From: Prevotella sp.
GTDB taxonomy: Bacteria > Bacteroidota > Bacteroidia > Bacteroidales > Bacteroidaceae
DNA length: 64,000 nt
NCBI GenBank assembly: GCA_003483565.1
Contig: DMYZ01000231.1
Coordinates: forward strand, 1-64,000
Reading direction: 5' to 3'
The translations under genes and the position numbers were made by a program. Positions within the stretch are counted from its first letter, which is position 1, and each line of letters opens with the position of its first letter. This document shows positions 9,266-17,472 of the stretch, in pieces. Below the pieces are notes generated by a model. That model made no database searches. It saw only the letters and a list, made by a program, of their open reading frames with translations, and was not told the DNA's origin.

Positions 9266-10117
9266 ATGTTGAGTATAGAAGAACTAGAAAATCAATTGAT
9301 AGATCTTGCTTTTGCTGAGGATATTGGTGACGGTGATCATACAACTTTATGTTGTATTCCTGAGAAGGCTATGGGGAAGAGCCATCTCCTTGTTAAGGAA
9401 GATGGTATTCTTGCAGGTGTAGAAGTTGCTAAAAAAGTATTGACCCGTTTTGATCCAACTCTTCAGGTGCAGGTTATTATTCAGGATGGTACTTTTGTGA
9501 AAACCGGTGATATTGCTATGGTTGTGTCTGGAAGGGTTCGTTCTCTTTTACAGACAGAGCGCTTGATGCTTAATATCATGCAGCGCATGAGCGGTATTGC
9601 TACTATGACGCATCATTATGTGGAACGTATTGCTGGCACAGGCGCTCATGTTCTCGATACAAGGAAGACAACCCCTGGCATGCGAATATTAGAGAAGCAG
9701 GCTGTTAAGATAGGTGGTGGAATGAACCATCGTATTGGTCTTTTTGACATGATCCTTCTTAAGGATAATCATGTTGATTTTTCCGGTGGTATTTCTAATG
9801 CAATTCATCGCTGCCATGAATATATCAAGGAAAAGAATCTTGACTTGAAAATTGAAATTGAAGTTCGTAATTTTAATGAATTAAATCAAGTTCTGGAATG
9901 TGGAGGAGTTAATCGGATTATGCTCGATAATTTTACAGTTGCGGACACTCGTAAAGCTGTCGAATTGATAGATCACCGTTATGAGACAGAATCATCTGGT
10001 AATATAACGATTGATACTATCCGTGATTATGCCAATCAGGGGGTTGATTTTATTTCTGTTGGTGCATTGACTCATTCTGTAAAAGGATTGGATATGAGTT
10101 TTAAAGCATGTGAATGA
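9266..10117 (+). CDS. nadC: Nicotinate-nucleotide pyrophosphorylase (carboxylating)
   Basis: Quinolinate phosphoribosyltransferase of de novo NAD synthesis: quinolinate plus PRPP gives nicotinate mononucleotide, CO2 and pyrophosphate. The 283-residue protein has the N-terminal sandwich domain (EDIGDGDHTT near residue 18) and the barrel with TRKTTPGMR (about 132-140), GGGMNHRIGLFDMILLKDNH and the C-terminal ISVGALTHS phosphate-binding segment. Length and motifs are standard. It follows the 71-residue ORF closely and precedes a secreted dipeptidase by 17 bases. With nadE about 6 kb upstream, two NAD synthesis genes are in one region, although separated by unrelated genes. Confidence 0.97.
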   Translation: MLSIEELENQLIDLAFAEDIGDGDHTTLCCIPEKAMGKSHLLVKEDGILAGVEVAKKVLTRFDPTLQVQVIIQDGTFVKTGDIAMVVSGRVRSLLQTERLMLNIMQRMSGIATMTHHYVERIAGTGAHVLDTRKTTPGMRILEKQAVKIGGGMNHRIGLFDMILLKDNHVDFSGGISNAIHRCHEYIKEKNLDLKIEIEVRNFNELNQVLECGGVNRIMLDNFTVADTRKAVELIDHRYETESSGNITIDTIRDYANQGVDFISVGALTHSVKGLDMSFKACE

Positions 10118-10134
10118 TTTAATAGATAAAAGGT

Positions 10135-11793
10135 ATGAATGTGAAAAAGATATGTGCTTGCGTAGCCGGTATATGGCTGGCTCTTTCTCCAGCTTTGGCT
10201 TGCACTAATTTTATTGTAGGTAAGAATGCTTCTGTGGATGGATCTGTACTTTGCAGTTACAATGCAGACGATTATGGTATGTTTGTGGGGCTTTGTCATT
10301 ATCCTGGCGGCAAACATGCCAAAGGAGAGATGAGGAAGATTGTGGACTGGGATACGCATGCTGCCCTTGGTGAGATTCCTGAAGCTCCTGAGACTTATAA
10401 TGTTATTGGAAATATCAATGAGTATCAGGTGACGATAGGGGAAACAACCTATGGAGGTCGTGCAGATATGGTTGATACTACTGGTCTCATAGATTATGGC
10501 AGTTTAATTTATATTGGTTTGCAGCGTAGTAAGACTGCTCGTGAAGCAATTAAGACGATGACCTCTTTAGCTGAGAAGTATGGTTATCGTTCAGAAGGAG
10601 AGACTTTTACTATTTGTGACCCGAAGGAGGCATGGATACTTGAAATGCAAGGCTGTGGTGGCGATAAGAAGCAAAAGGTGGTCTGGTGTGCTGTCCGTAT
10701 TCCGGATAATGCTATTTGTGGTCATGCCAACCAAAGTCGTATAGGTGTTTTTTCTAATTATAAAACAGAGGTCCTTCATAGCAAGAATGTGATAAGTTTT
10801 GCGCGTAGTAAAGGATGGTTTAATGGTGCAGATAAGGATTTCTCCTGGAAGAATTCTTATGCATTCCCTGATTTTGAGGGTCGTCGGTTCTGTGATGCCC
10901 GTGTATGGAGCTTTTTCAATCATTTTAAAGATATGCAGCGTTGGTTGCCTTGGGCTTTAGGTAAGGATGCTAGTGCTGAGGATATGCCTTTGTGGATCAT
11001 TCCTAACCGGAAGTTGAGCGTGAAAGATGTTGAAGCTTGCATGCGTGATCATTATGAAAATACTCCGTTGTCGGTAGCTGATGGTAATGACCTCGGTGGT
11101 GGTATCTGGCAGATGCCTTATCGCCTTACACCTCTTACATTTAAGGTTGATGGTAAGGAATATTTCAATGAACGTCCAACGAGTACACAGCAGACAGGCT
11201 TTACTTACGTCAGTCAGATGCGCAGTTGGTTGCCTCGTCAAATTGGTGGTGTGCTGTGGTTTGGAAATGATGATCCCAATATGGTGGCTTATACTCCTAT
11301 TTATTGTGGTAATACAGTTCAGCCGGAATGTTATAATACTCCTGGAGCAGATGCTGTGACTTTTTCTGACAAGAATGCTTATTGGGTTTGTAATTGGGTG
11401 AGCAATATGGTTTATCCTCGTTATAGTTTGATGTTCCCGTCTGTTAAGGCAGTCCGTGATCGTTTAGACAGTACCTATATGGCTGATCAGCAGGGGGTGG
11501 AAATGAAAGCTCAGCAACTTTATGCTTCGAGTCCTCAGTCTGCAATCGAGTATTTGAATAAGTATAGTAATGACAATGCCCGTCAGATGCTTGCTATCTG
11601 GAAGAATCTGGCTACTTATCTTATTGTGAAATATAATGATATGACGATCAAACCGGAGAAAGGTGGCAAGTTTGCGCGTACTACAGAAGGTATTGGTGCT
11701 ACGGTTGTTCGTCCAGGGTATCCAGAAAAGTATGCCCGGGAATTGATAAAACAGACCGGAGATAAGTTTGTCTATCCTGAAAAGAAAAAGTAA
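10135..11793 (+). CDS. C69 family dipeptidase, exported
   Basis: A 552-residue N-terminal-nucleophile peptidase of family C69 (PepD type). A signal peptide (about 1-22, LALSPALA) is followed by Cys23 in ACTNFIVGKNASVDGS; in this family the Cys becomes the first residue and the nucleophile after cleavage. The conserved EAWILEMQGCGG and GHANQSRI segments are also present. It probably hydrolyses dipeptides in the periplasm, in line with the peptide-using habit of these bacteria. The start at 10135 (ATGAATGTGAAAAAG) gives a good signal sequence; a GTG six bases on is an alternative. One base separates its stop from the next ATG. Confidence 0.93.
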   Translation: MNVKKICACVAGIWLALSPALACTNFIVGKNASVDGSVLCSYNADDYGMFVGLCHYPGGKHAKGEMRKIVDWDTHAALGEIPEAPETYNVIGNINEYQVTIGETTYGGRADMVDTTGLIDYGSLIYIGLQRSKTAREAIKTMTSLAEKYGYRSEGETFTICDPKEAWILEMQGCGGDKKQKVVWCAVRIPDNAICGHANQSRIGVFSNYKTEVLHSKNVISFARSKGWFNGADKDFSWKNSYAFPDFEGRRFCDARVWSFFNHFKDMQRWLPWALGKDASAEDMPLWIIPNRKLSVKDVEACMRDHYENTPLSVADGNDLGGGIWQMPYRLTPLTFKVDGKEYFNERPTSTQQTGFTYVSQMRSWLPRQIGGVLWFGNDDPNMVAYTPIYCGNTVQPECYNTPGADAVTFSDKNAYWVCNWVSNMVYPRYSLMFPSVKAVRDRLDSTYMADQQGVEMKAQQLYASSPQSAIEYLNKYSNDNARQMLAIWKNLATYLIVKYNDMTIKPEKGGKFARTTEGIGATVVRPGYPEKYARELIKQTGDKFVYPEKKK

Positions 11794-11794
11794 T

Positions 11795-11950
11795 ATGGAT
11801 TTCAATAGATTTGGTTCCTCTGGAGAATTTCGCCGTGAGGAACTTATCCGGTCAATTGAGCACGGCATAGAACAGTTGACTGTTTCAGAGCTCGAAGCTG
11901 TTTATTATGATTTGATATCCAAAGGATATATAGAAAAAGGTAAGCTTTAA
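11795..11950 (+). CDS. Small hypothetical protein (51 aa) downstream of the dipeptidase
   Basis: A 51-residue acidic/helical frame (MDFNRFGSSGEFRREEL to ISKGYIEKGKL) starting one base after the dipeptidase stop. A longer in-frame start at 11768 lies inside the dipeptidase gene and is less likely. The ELIRSIEHGIEQLTVSELEAVYYDLISKGY region looks like two amphipathic helices. Its last six codons and stop are built into the left arm and loop of a perfect hairpin. I recognise no family; the clean helical pattern and tight coupling favour a real gene. Confidence 0.6.
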   Translation: MDFNRFGSSGEFRREELIRSIEHGIEQLTVSELEAVYYDLISKGYIEKGKL

Positions 11951-11969
11951 AAGCTTACCTTTTTCTATA
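11929..11969. terminator. Bidirectional hairpin terminator, 19-bp perfect stem
   Basis: Left arm 11929-11947 pairs perfectly with 11951-11969 around a three-base loop (TAA, the stop of the 51-residue ORF). Arms begin in A-rich and end in T-rich tracts (AGAAAAAGG / CCTTTTTCT), so it can act on both strands. It separates the + strand dipeptidase unit from the convergent PqqD operon. Confidence 0.85.
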
Positions 11970-11980
11970 AGGTGAGTTTC

Positions 11981-12247
11981 CTATTCAATAATACCTGCCT
12001 GCAACCATTTATTTGTCAGATCTTTACAGTCAGCGAGGGCATCATCATATTTTACTTCATATTCTTCCGTCAGCCAGTTGGCTAAATCTTCATTGGTAAA
12101 GTCATTATTCCCTATTTTATTCCAGAGAAAGACTGAAGAATCATTCATACTGATTATCTTACTGAAATCAATATTTTCCTTTCCCTCTGCGATAATAATG
12201 TTTTCACCGCAAATATTCATAAGCTTAAATTTTTCTTTTGCTTTCAT
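11981..12247 (-). CDS. PqqD-like peptide-recognition protein
   Basis: An 88-residue stand-alone PqqD-like domain (winged-helix RRE fold): MNICGENIIIAEG near the start, ISMNDSSVFLWNKI, then LANWLTEEYEVKYDDALADCKDLTNKWLQAGII. Known relatives bind leader peptides of ribosomally made, modified peptides (PQQ, lasso peptides and others) and deliver them to modifying enzymes. It is the last gene of a four-gene - strand unit, 18 bases after the S24/S26-type peptidase gene and 11 bases before a strong terminator. The family assignment is good; the substrate is unknown because no obvious short precursor gene lies beside it. Confidence 0.85.
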   Translation of the reverse strand: MKAKEKFKLMNICGENIIIAEGKENIDFSKIISMNDSSVFLWNKIGNNDFTNEDLANWLTEEYEVKYDDALADCKDLTNKWLQAGIIE

Positions 12248-12265
12248 TTATTGAGTTTATTGTTT

Positions 12266-12751
12266 TTAAATAGTACCCAAAAGGGGTATCCATATTCTTT
12301 TATAAAAAGCTAAAAGGTATCTTCTGACAGGATAAAGGCTGCACCAGATCTTTGAATATAGTTTCCATTTTCTTCCGGTAGTTAAATCTGCTTTTCCCCT
12401 TCCTTTACGGTAAAAAGCGATGACTTTTCCTTTAATATCTTCTAGTTTACAGTATTCACATCTTAAATTACCATCACCGCGAAGAGTGACGTCATCACCC
12501 TCTATTTTTATGAGACGGTGAAGAACAAATGTCTTGGGATGGATTTCAGCAAGCACAGCATCATTTTCTTTGATATCAACAGGCTTTCCTAATAAAGCTT
12601 TATCCCTGTTGTCTTCCAAAAAAGGACGCATGGAAAATCCTTTTAGCCGTAATGTTACTGTATGTCCTTTGCTTAATAATTCACTTACCTGAGGCAGTAG
12701 AATAGCATTAGGTAATTTTATTTCTTTGATTTCGTGATGTTCTGATGACAT
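12266..12751 (-). CDS. S24/S26-type (signal-peptidase-like) peptidase
   Basis: A 161-residue protein with the core of an S24/S26 serine peptidase: LRLKGFSMRPFL with the likely nucleophile Ser40, VLHRLIKI with His78 where the general base is expected (as in the SipW/ER signal-peptidase type that uses His instead of Lys), and RGDGN at 91-95. The C-terminal part (LYPVRRYLLAFYKRIWIPLLG) is basic and hydrophobic and may touch the membrane. The start overlaps the end of the kinase-like gene by 34 bases, implying translational coupling. In RiPP clusters such proteins are candidate leader-peptide proteases; that role is inferred from the neighbours. Confidence 0.82.
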   Translation of the reverse strand: MSSEHHEIKEIKLPNAILLPQVSELLSKGHTVTLRLKGFSMRPFLEDNRDKALLGKPVDIKENDAVLAEIHPKTFVLHRLIKIEGDDVTLRGDGNLRCEYCKLEDIKGKVIAFYRKGRGKADLTTGRKWKLYSKIWCSLYPVRRYLLAFYKRIWIPLLGTI

Positions 12752-13617
12752 ATAACAGCAGCTTCTTGATCAGGTAGACAATGTAATGTATAAATGTTTG
12801 TTGTTTCAACAATTTTGGATACAATCATGCAGATACGTGTAAAAATATCCTCATCCCATTTCATAATAGAGCACGAGGGGAGTACAGATGCAAAAGCTTC
12901 TATAGCTTTCAATTGTTCTATACTGTTTTGCTGGGCATGTCTTATACGGGTGACAGCTCCTAACTTAGCCTTTACATTTCTGTAACAAGGTGTCTTTCCG
13001 CTCCAGGGACTTCCATATATATAAGGTTTACCTTTTATGATTCTAATAACGGGATTATCGTCATTCATTAAATCACAACCAGGAATATATCGAAGCCACA
13101 TGCTCACCTGTGTACTTTTTCCAACACCACTTTTTGCGATGAAAGCATAACCATAATCATTTTCTCTCACCAAAGAAGCATGCATTAAAACAGTTTGATG
13201 TCTGCTCCCTGCAAAGGCAAAGATCAACATCAAGACATTGTTCAGTCCGAAACATCGCATATTGTAATTTCCCTTGAGAGCACAATTGCACTGATCAAAA
13301 TTCTTGTTGGCAATAAGTAATGCACATTCATTTCCATTGATATCTTTAATGATATACTGGTACCCTCCATCTTTCAGCTGGTCAACGATAGTAGCACCAT
13401 TTCCTGTCTCGAATGTCCTTATACGTTCTCTCTTTTCTTTGGATACTGGTTGCAATTCATCATTGACAGCACATTCGAAAAATAAATCTCCATCTATAGT
13501 GTCTTTAAAAAACGGTTTAAATGAAGGTAAGAGACAATCTATAGAATATTTTGTTTTTTCAAAAGAGAGCTTGATGTTAAGATCTGCAATCTTATAATAT
13601 CGGCTGTTCGCAATCAT
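12718..13617 (-). CDS. HPr-kinase / PEP-carboxykinase-like P-loop protein
   Basis: A 299-residue protein of the HprK/PEPCK-like fold. The P-loop AKSGVGKST lies at 161-169, preceded by the HASLV motif (His146) and followed by MNDDNPVI (Asp186, Asp187) and YGSPWSGK (about 201-208). This set is typical of HprK homologues found next to PqqD and lasso-peptide genes, one of which (the paeninodin kinase) phosphorylates its precursor peptide. No HPr or PTS gene is nearby, so a catabolite-repression role is unlikely. It starts nine bases after the secreted-protein gene and overlaps the peptidase gene. Kinase activity on a peptide is inference. Confidence 0.8.
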   Translation of the reverse strand: MIANSRYYKIADLNIKLSFEKTKYSIDCLLPSFKPFFKDTIDGDLFFECAVNDELQPVSKEKRERIRTFETGNGATIVDQLKDGGYQYIIKDINGNECALLIANKNFDQCNCALKGNYNMRCFGLNNVLMLIFAFAGSRHQTVLMHASLVRENDYGYAFIAKSGVGKSTQVSMWLRYIPGCDLMNDDNPVIRIIKGKPYIYGSPWSGKTPCYRNVKAKLGAVTRIRHAQQNSIEQLKAIEAFASVLPSCSIMKWDEDIFTRICMIVSKIVETTNIYTLHCLPDQEAAVICHQNITKSKK

Positions 13618-13626
13618 ATCTTCATA

Positions 13627-14196
13627 TTACATTGGACTACCCATATTTCCTCTCATGCCATCAGAAGCACCCATATGGTTTCCTTCTCTTCTGCCTGGAC
13701 CACCATTTTCTTTGACTTGCATGTTTCTGATTCTTTTTCTGGCTTCTTTGGCTGCTTTCTCTTTCGCAGCTTCTTCAGCATCACTTATTTCGTATGGAAC
13801 AATGTATTTAAAAGAAAAATCAGTGTTTTTGAGATACCTTATATCAAATGGGGTACCTTTTTTGCTGTCTGTATATTTCTTTAAAACTTTGTTATATTTT
13901 TCTTTAATATCTTTTTCAGAAAAGGCAAAAGTGGTAATGCATGTTCTGTTTGCTTCCCCCTTAGATTCGAGATAATTTTTTAATTGATAAGAATAATTGT
14001 CTCGTCCTGCTAAAAAATTTGTTTTTGTATTGATATACGCTGAGTCTACTTTCTGGATGCCGGTAAAGTAAACCGTAGAATCATTAAACGATGCCGCAAT
14101 ACCAAACATATAAGTTGGAGTTACTCTATTTTTCGCATATACTCCTGTTGCAGCTAAAAGTAAGGCAACAATCATTGTAAATTTCGATATCTTCAT
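13627..14196 (-). CDS. Secreted hypothetical protein with Gly/Met/Arg tail
   Basis: A 189-residue protein with a clear signal peptide (about 1-21, VALLLAATGVYA). The body holds FGIAASFNDSTVYFTGIQ and ISDAEEAAKEKAAKEARKRIRN, the latter an alpha-helical charged stretch. The last 25 residues are low complexity, rich in Gly, Met, Arg and Ser (GMRGNMGSPM). It is the first gene of the HprK-like/peptidase/PqqD unit, with only nine bases before the next gene. I do not know the family's function; it could be an unrelated envelope protein sharing the operon or a substrate of it. It lies 28 bases downstream of rpoD with no terminator seen between them. Confidence 0.75.
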   Translation of the reverse strand: MKISKFTMIVALLLAATGVYAKNRVTPTYMFGIAASFNDSTVYFTGIQKVDSAYINTKTNFLAGRDNYSYQLKNYLESKGEANRTCITTFAFSEKDIKEKYNKVLKKYTDSKKGTPFDIRYLKNTDFSFKYIVPYEISDAEEAAKEKAAKEARKRIRNMQVKENGGPGRREGNHMGASDGMRGNMGSPM

Positions 14197-14224
14197 TTTT
14201 TATAATTTAGTCATGTGATTTTTT

Positions 14225-15088
14225 CTATTGCCCCAAGAATCCTTTTAAGTATTTATTCTGGGTGTTATGTCTGAGCCTGCGAATAGCTTTTTCTTTTATT
14301 TGTCTTACTCTCTCTCTTGTCAGACCGTATTTGTCCCCAATTTCCTCAAGGGTCATCTCTGCCTGTCCAAGTCCAAAAAAGGCCTCTATTACATTGCGCT
14401 CACGCTCGTTGAGGGTGTCTAGGGCACGTCCGATTTCTTCACGCAAAGATTCCAGAACCAGCACTCTGTCTGCGTCCGGTGCATCTTGATCAGGCAAGAC
14501 GTCCAGCAGGTTGTTGTCTTCACCATCCTGAAATGGGGCATCAACGCTGATATGCCGTGTGTTGACTTTCATTGCTTCCTCAATTTTATCTTCAGAAAGG
14601 TCAATGTGCTCGGCAATTTCTTCAACACTAGGCCGGCGTTCATTTTTTTGCTCAAAGCTGTTAACCAGCCGGTTTATTTTATTTACACTGCCAACCTGAT
14701 TCAGTGGAAGGCGAACTATACGGCTTTGCTCTGCCAATGCTTGCAGGATACTTTGTCTAATCCACCATACGGCATAGGAGATGAATTTAAATCCTCTTGT
14801 CTCATCAAATTTTTGAGCAGCCTTGATAAGTCCAAGATTCCCCTCATTAATAAGATCAGGAAGACTGAGTCCCTGATTCTGGTATTGTTTGGCAACAGAG
14901 ACCACAAATCTCAAATTCGCTTTTGTTAGCTTTTCCAAAGCTTTTTTATCGCCCTTTTTAATTTTCTGGGCAAGTTCGACTTCCTCTTCAACTGATACCA
15001 AATCTTCATGACCGATTTCTTGAAGGTATCTGTCTAGAGATTCACTTTCACGATTTGTGATAGATTTTGTGATCTTTAGTTGTCTCAT
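14225..15088 (-). CDS. rpoD: Primary RNA polymerase sigma factor (sigma-70)
   Basis: Housekeeping sigma factor of Bacteroidetes type, 287 residues, without the long region 1.1 and spacer of the E. coli protein. Region 1.2 ([27 protein letters not shown]), region 2 ([44 protein letters not shown]), region 3 ([12 protein letters not shown]) and region 4 ([27 protein letters not shown]) are all present. I use the Met at 15088 (MRQLKITKS), the usual family start, and not the ATG at 15112, because the promoter's -7 box at 15110-15117 overlaps the latter. This protein is the expected reader of the TTTG/TAnnTTTG promoters found across the window. Confidence 0.97.
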   Translation of the reverse strand: MRQLKITKSITNRESESLDRYLQEIGHEDLVSVEEEVELAQKIKKGDKKALEKLTKANLRFVVSVAKQYQNQGLSLPDLINEGNLGLIKAAQKFDETRGFKFISYAVWWIRQSILQALAEQSRIVRLPLNQVGSVNKINRLVNSFEQKNERRPSVEEIAEHIDLSEDKIEEAMKVNTRHISVDAPFQDGEDNNLLDVLPDQDAPDADRVLVLESLREEIGRALDTLNERERNVIEAFFGLGQAEMTLEEIGDKYGLTRERVRQIKEKAIRRLRHNTQNKYLKGFLGQ

Positions 15089-15109
15089 GGCACGTAAGTT
15101 AGATACTTG

Positions 15110-15141
15110 CAAATGTACGGTTTTTAGTTGGTATAAACAAA
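15110..15141 (-). promoter_or_regulatory. Canonical promoter for rpoD
   Basis: On the - strand, TTTG at 15138-15141, 20 bases, then TACATTTG at 15110-15117. Predicted start near 15103, about 15 bases before the rpoD ATG at 15088. The -33 box abuts the upstream htrA terminator hairpin. Confidence 0.75.
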
Positions 15142-15176
15142 AAATAGTAGATATTTTTTGAGATATCTACTATTTT
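15141..15176 (-). terminator. Terminator of the HtrA protease gene
   Basis: Perfect 14-bp stem, 15141-15154 against 15163-15176, 28 bases after the htrA stop on the - strand, followed on that strand by TTTGTTT from the bases just left of the stem. Confidence 0.75.
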
Positions 15177-15204
15177 CTAAATATTCATTATTTCCTGACG
15201 GAAA

Positions 15205-16689
15205 TTAGTTCTGCGTAAGAGGAACAGCAAAGTAAGCCTTCTTGCCTGATGGCCAGATTCCCTGAATATAGAGTACTGGATCCTTACTGGTAGAAGCATT
15301 CTTCACAGCTTTCTGCAGTTCATCTATCGTGTTCATGTTCTGATCGTTGACTTTTTGTATTATGAACCCTCGGCTGATGCCTGCTTTCTTGAAAGCTCCA
15401 TTGTTGACTTTGGTTACTTCTATGCCATAGTTAATCTTAAGTTGGTCCTTCATATCCTTGGTGATTTCTCGGAAGTTGCCTCCAAGGATGTCTAAGTCTG
15501 CAGCTTTGATAACAGAGGTTGTGCCTTGAGCGTTTTTAAGTTCCACAGTCTTTGTCTTCTTCTCTTTGTTATGTAAATAAGTAAGGCTGATCTTTTCACC
15601 AGGGCGCTTGCTATTGATGATTTCCTGAAGTTCAGACATTTTGGTGATTTTCTTACCGTCAGCTGCTATAATGACATCACCTTCCTTCATGCCAGCTGCT
15701 GCTCCGGCACCGTCTTCATCGACTTTCGCAATATAAACCCCTTCATTTGTTCCCAGATTGACATCTTTACCGTTCTCTTTCTGGCTGTTAATGTAGTCGA
15801 GTACATTGCCGCCCTGAATGCCAAGCCATGCATGTTGCACACTGCCATATTTCCTTATATCGTCTACAACTTTGGTCATGATGGAAGTAGGAATAGCAAA
15901 GCCATAACCACTGTAGCTGCCTGTCTGAGAGTACAGCATGGCATTAATTCCAACTAATTCTCCTTTGGTATTCACAAGGGCTCCACCGGAATTTCCCGGA
16001 TTAATGGCAGCATCAGTCTGGATAAAACTAGAGATGCCAGGTCCTTCACCATCACCTGTCAGACCGCGAGCTTTGGCACTTACAATGCCGGCTGTAACAG
16101 TAGAAGAGAGGTTGTAGGGATTGCCGACAGCAATGACCCATTCGCCGACTTTCAGATCATCGCTATTGCCAATAGGCAATGTTGGAAGATCTTTCCCGTT
16201 AATTTTGATAAGGGCAAGATCGGTTGCTGGATCTGTTCCAACTATTGTTGCATTAAATTCTCGGTTGTCGTTTAATGTCACTGTGAGTTCATCGGCGCCA
16301 TTCACTACGTGATTGTTAGTTACGATATATCCATCGGAACTAATAATAACACCACTCCCGGTAGCCTCTTTCTTGGGAGTTTGCACCTGACGTTTTTGTG
16401 TGCCGCCATTGTTGTCTCCATTGTCTGGATTGCCGAAAAAACCAAAGGGATCGAAGAAATCGCCAAATGGCTCCGACTGCACATCTACAGTCTTCGTCTT
16501 GGAGTTTTGTACAAATTTGATGTGAACTACAGCAGGAACAGCCTTTTCGGCTGCATAGGTCAAGTCTACGGGTTGACCAGAAAGTGTGTTTGCCTTTTCG
16601 GCTGCATTAACTTTCATAAGTGCACTAGAGGAAAATGTGAGCGAAGCAACGCATAATCCGGAAATGACATACTTACCTAAATTATTCAT
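15205..16689 (-). CDS. degP: HtrA/DegP-type periplasmic serine protease
   Basis: Envelope quality-control protease/chaperone. The 494-residue protein has a signal sequence (about 1-30), a trypsin-like domain with the complete triad His127 (TNNHV), Asp157 (ATDLAL) and Ser234 (GNSGGAL), and two PDZ domains (about 285-375 and 400-490). A Gly/Asp/Asn-rich stretch with PFGDFFDPFGFFG near residues 74-95 resembles the LA-loop region of DegP proteins. It is a single gene with its own terminator; a TATATTTG box on the - strand at 16752-16759 is a plausible -7 element. Located just upstream of rpoD on the same strand, but separated from it by a terminator. Confidence 0.95.
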   Translation of the reverse strand: MNNLGKYVISGLCVASLTFSSSALMKVNAAEKANTLSGQPVDLTYAAEKAVPAVVHIKFVQNSKTKTVDVQSEPFGDFFDPFGFFGNPDNGDNNGGTQKRQVQTPKKEATGSGVIISSDGYIVTNNHVVNGADELTVTLNDNREFNATIVGTDPATDLALIKINGKDLPTLPIGNSDDLKVGEWVIAVGNPYNLSSTVTAGIVSAKARGLTGDGEGPGISSFIQTDAAINPGNSGGALVNTKGELVGINAMLYSQTGSYSGYGFAIPTSIMTKVVDDIRKYGSVQHAWLGIQGGNVLDYINSQKENGKDVNLGTNEGVYIAKVDEDGAGAAAGMKEGDVIIAADGKKITKMSELQEIINSKRPGEKISLTYLHNKEKKTKTVELKNAQGTTSVIKAADLDILGGNFREITKDMKDQLKINYGIEVTKVNNGAFKKAGISRGFIIQKVNDQNMNTIDELQKAVKNASTSKDPVLYIQGIWPSGKKAYFAVPLTQN

Positions 16690-17047
16690 AGTTTTTATCT
16701 TTTAATAAATACTTTCTTGTTTTTAAATATTATCTCATTTATTTTCGAATGCAAATATAAATGCATTTTCTTTTACTCGTTCAATTTCTATATCATCTTT
16801 ATCCCATTTTAACAATTGAAATTAACACATTAACGCTACTTAAATATAGTGGCAACCTGTTTCCCTATTAAAATACTTGCCTTAGTAGAAAAATATATAG
16901 ATCTTGAAAAATAGCGGAAAATTGTTAGTTCTATATATTTAATTAAAAGCGTTTCTTGTCTGAAAAATATTAAAAAAAACAAGAAAACAAAAGTAGAATA
17001 ATAAGCTATAATTAGCTTTATTCATTAATTATTATTACCTTTGCGGC
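16690..17047. other. Gene-free gap between htrA and rnpB with divergent promoter elements
   Basis: About 358 bases with no credible ORF. It contains a - strand TATATTTG at 16752-16759 (likely htrA -7 box; the best -33 match, TTG, is at a slightly long spacing of 22) and a + strand TACCTTTG at 17036-17043 that would start rnpB near 17050. The rest is very AT-rich with no repeat that I can see. Confidence 0.6.
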
Positions 17048-17454
17048 GAGAAAGCAGTGCTCTGGCACTGTCGCTGGCATTGTATGATGCGAGAGGAAAG
17101 TCCGGGCGGCACAGGGTACTCCACTTCCGAAACTAGAAGCTATTGGTGACAGTAGGTATTGACAGAAGAGAATAACCGCCCCGTGAGATCTACCTAATCC
17201 ATTTGGATTAGAAGGGGTAAGGGTGAGAAGGTGGTGCAAGAGACCACCAGCTGATGGGTGATCATCAGGCTGTGTCATCTGGAGGACGCAAGTTCATGTA
17301 TACCGCAGGTAGAAGGTGACCCGCCTAATAGTCTTCGGACTTCTGCGGAGGGTAGAATGCTTGAGCTCAGGGGTGACCATGAGACTAGATAAATGACAGG
17401 CACCTCTTTGTAAAAAGAGGAACGGAACCCGGCTTACAGGAGCACTGCTTTCTT
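17048..17454 (+). ncRNA. rnpB: RNase P RNA (class A)
   Basis: Catalytic RNA that matures tRNA 5' ends. The 5' and 3' ends pair in a long P1 stem of about 14 bp (17049-17062 with 17440-17453, AGAAAGCAGTGCTC). The conserved GAGAGGAAAGTCCGGGC block lies at about 17090-17106, ACAGAAGAGAATAACCGCC-like CR-II/III elements follow, and the 3' conserved ends (GGTGACC, GACAGG, AACCCGGCTTA) are in order. Total length of about 400 bases fits. A TACCTTTG -7 box lies just upstream and a T-rich stretch (TCTTTTT) follows P1. Any ORF across it is spurious. Confidence 0.95.
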
Positions 17455-17472
17455 TTTATTAAAATCTTTATT

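Noticed and set aside
17018..17278. ORF on the - strand across the start of rnpB
   Set aside because: It overlaps the structured RNase P RNA and has no recognisable protein features.
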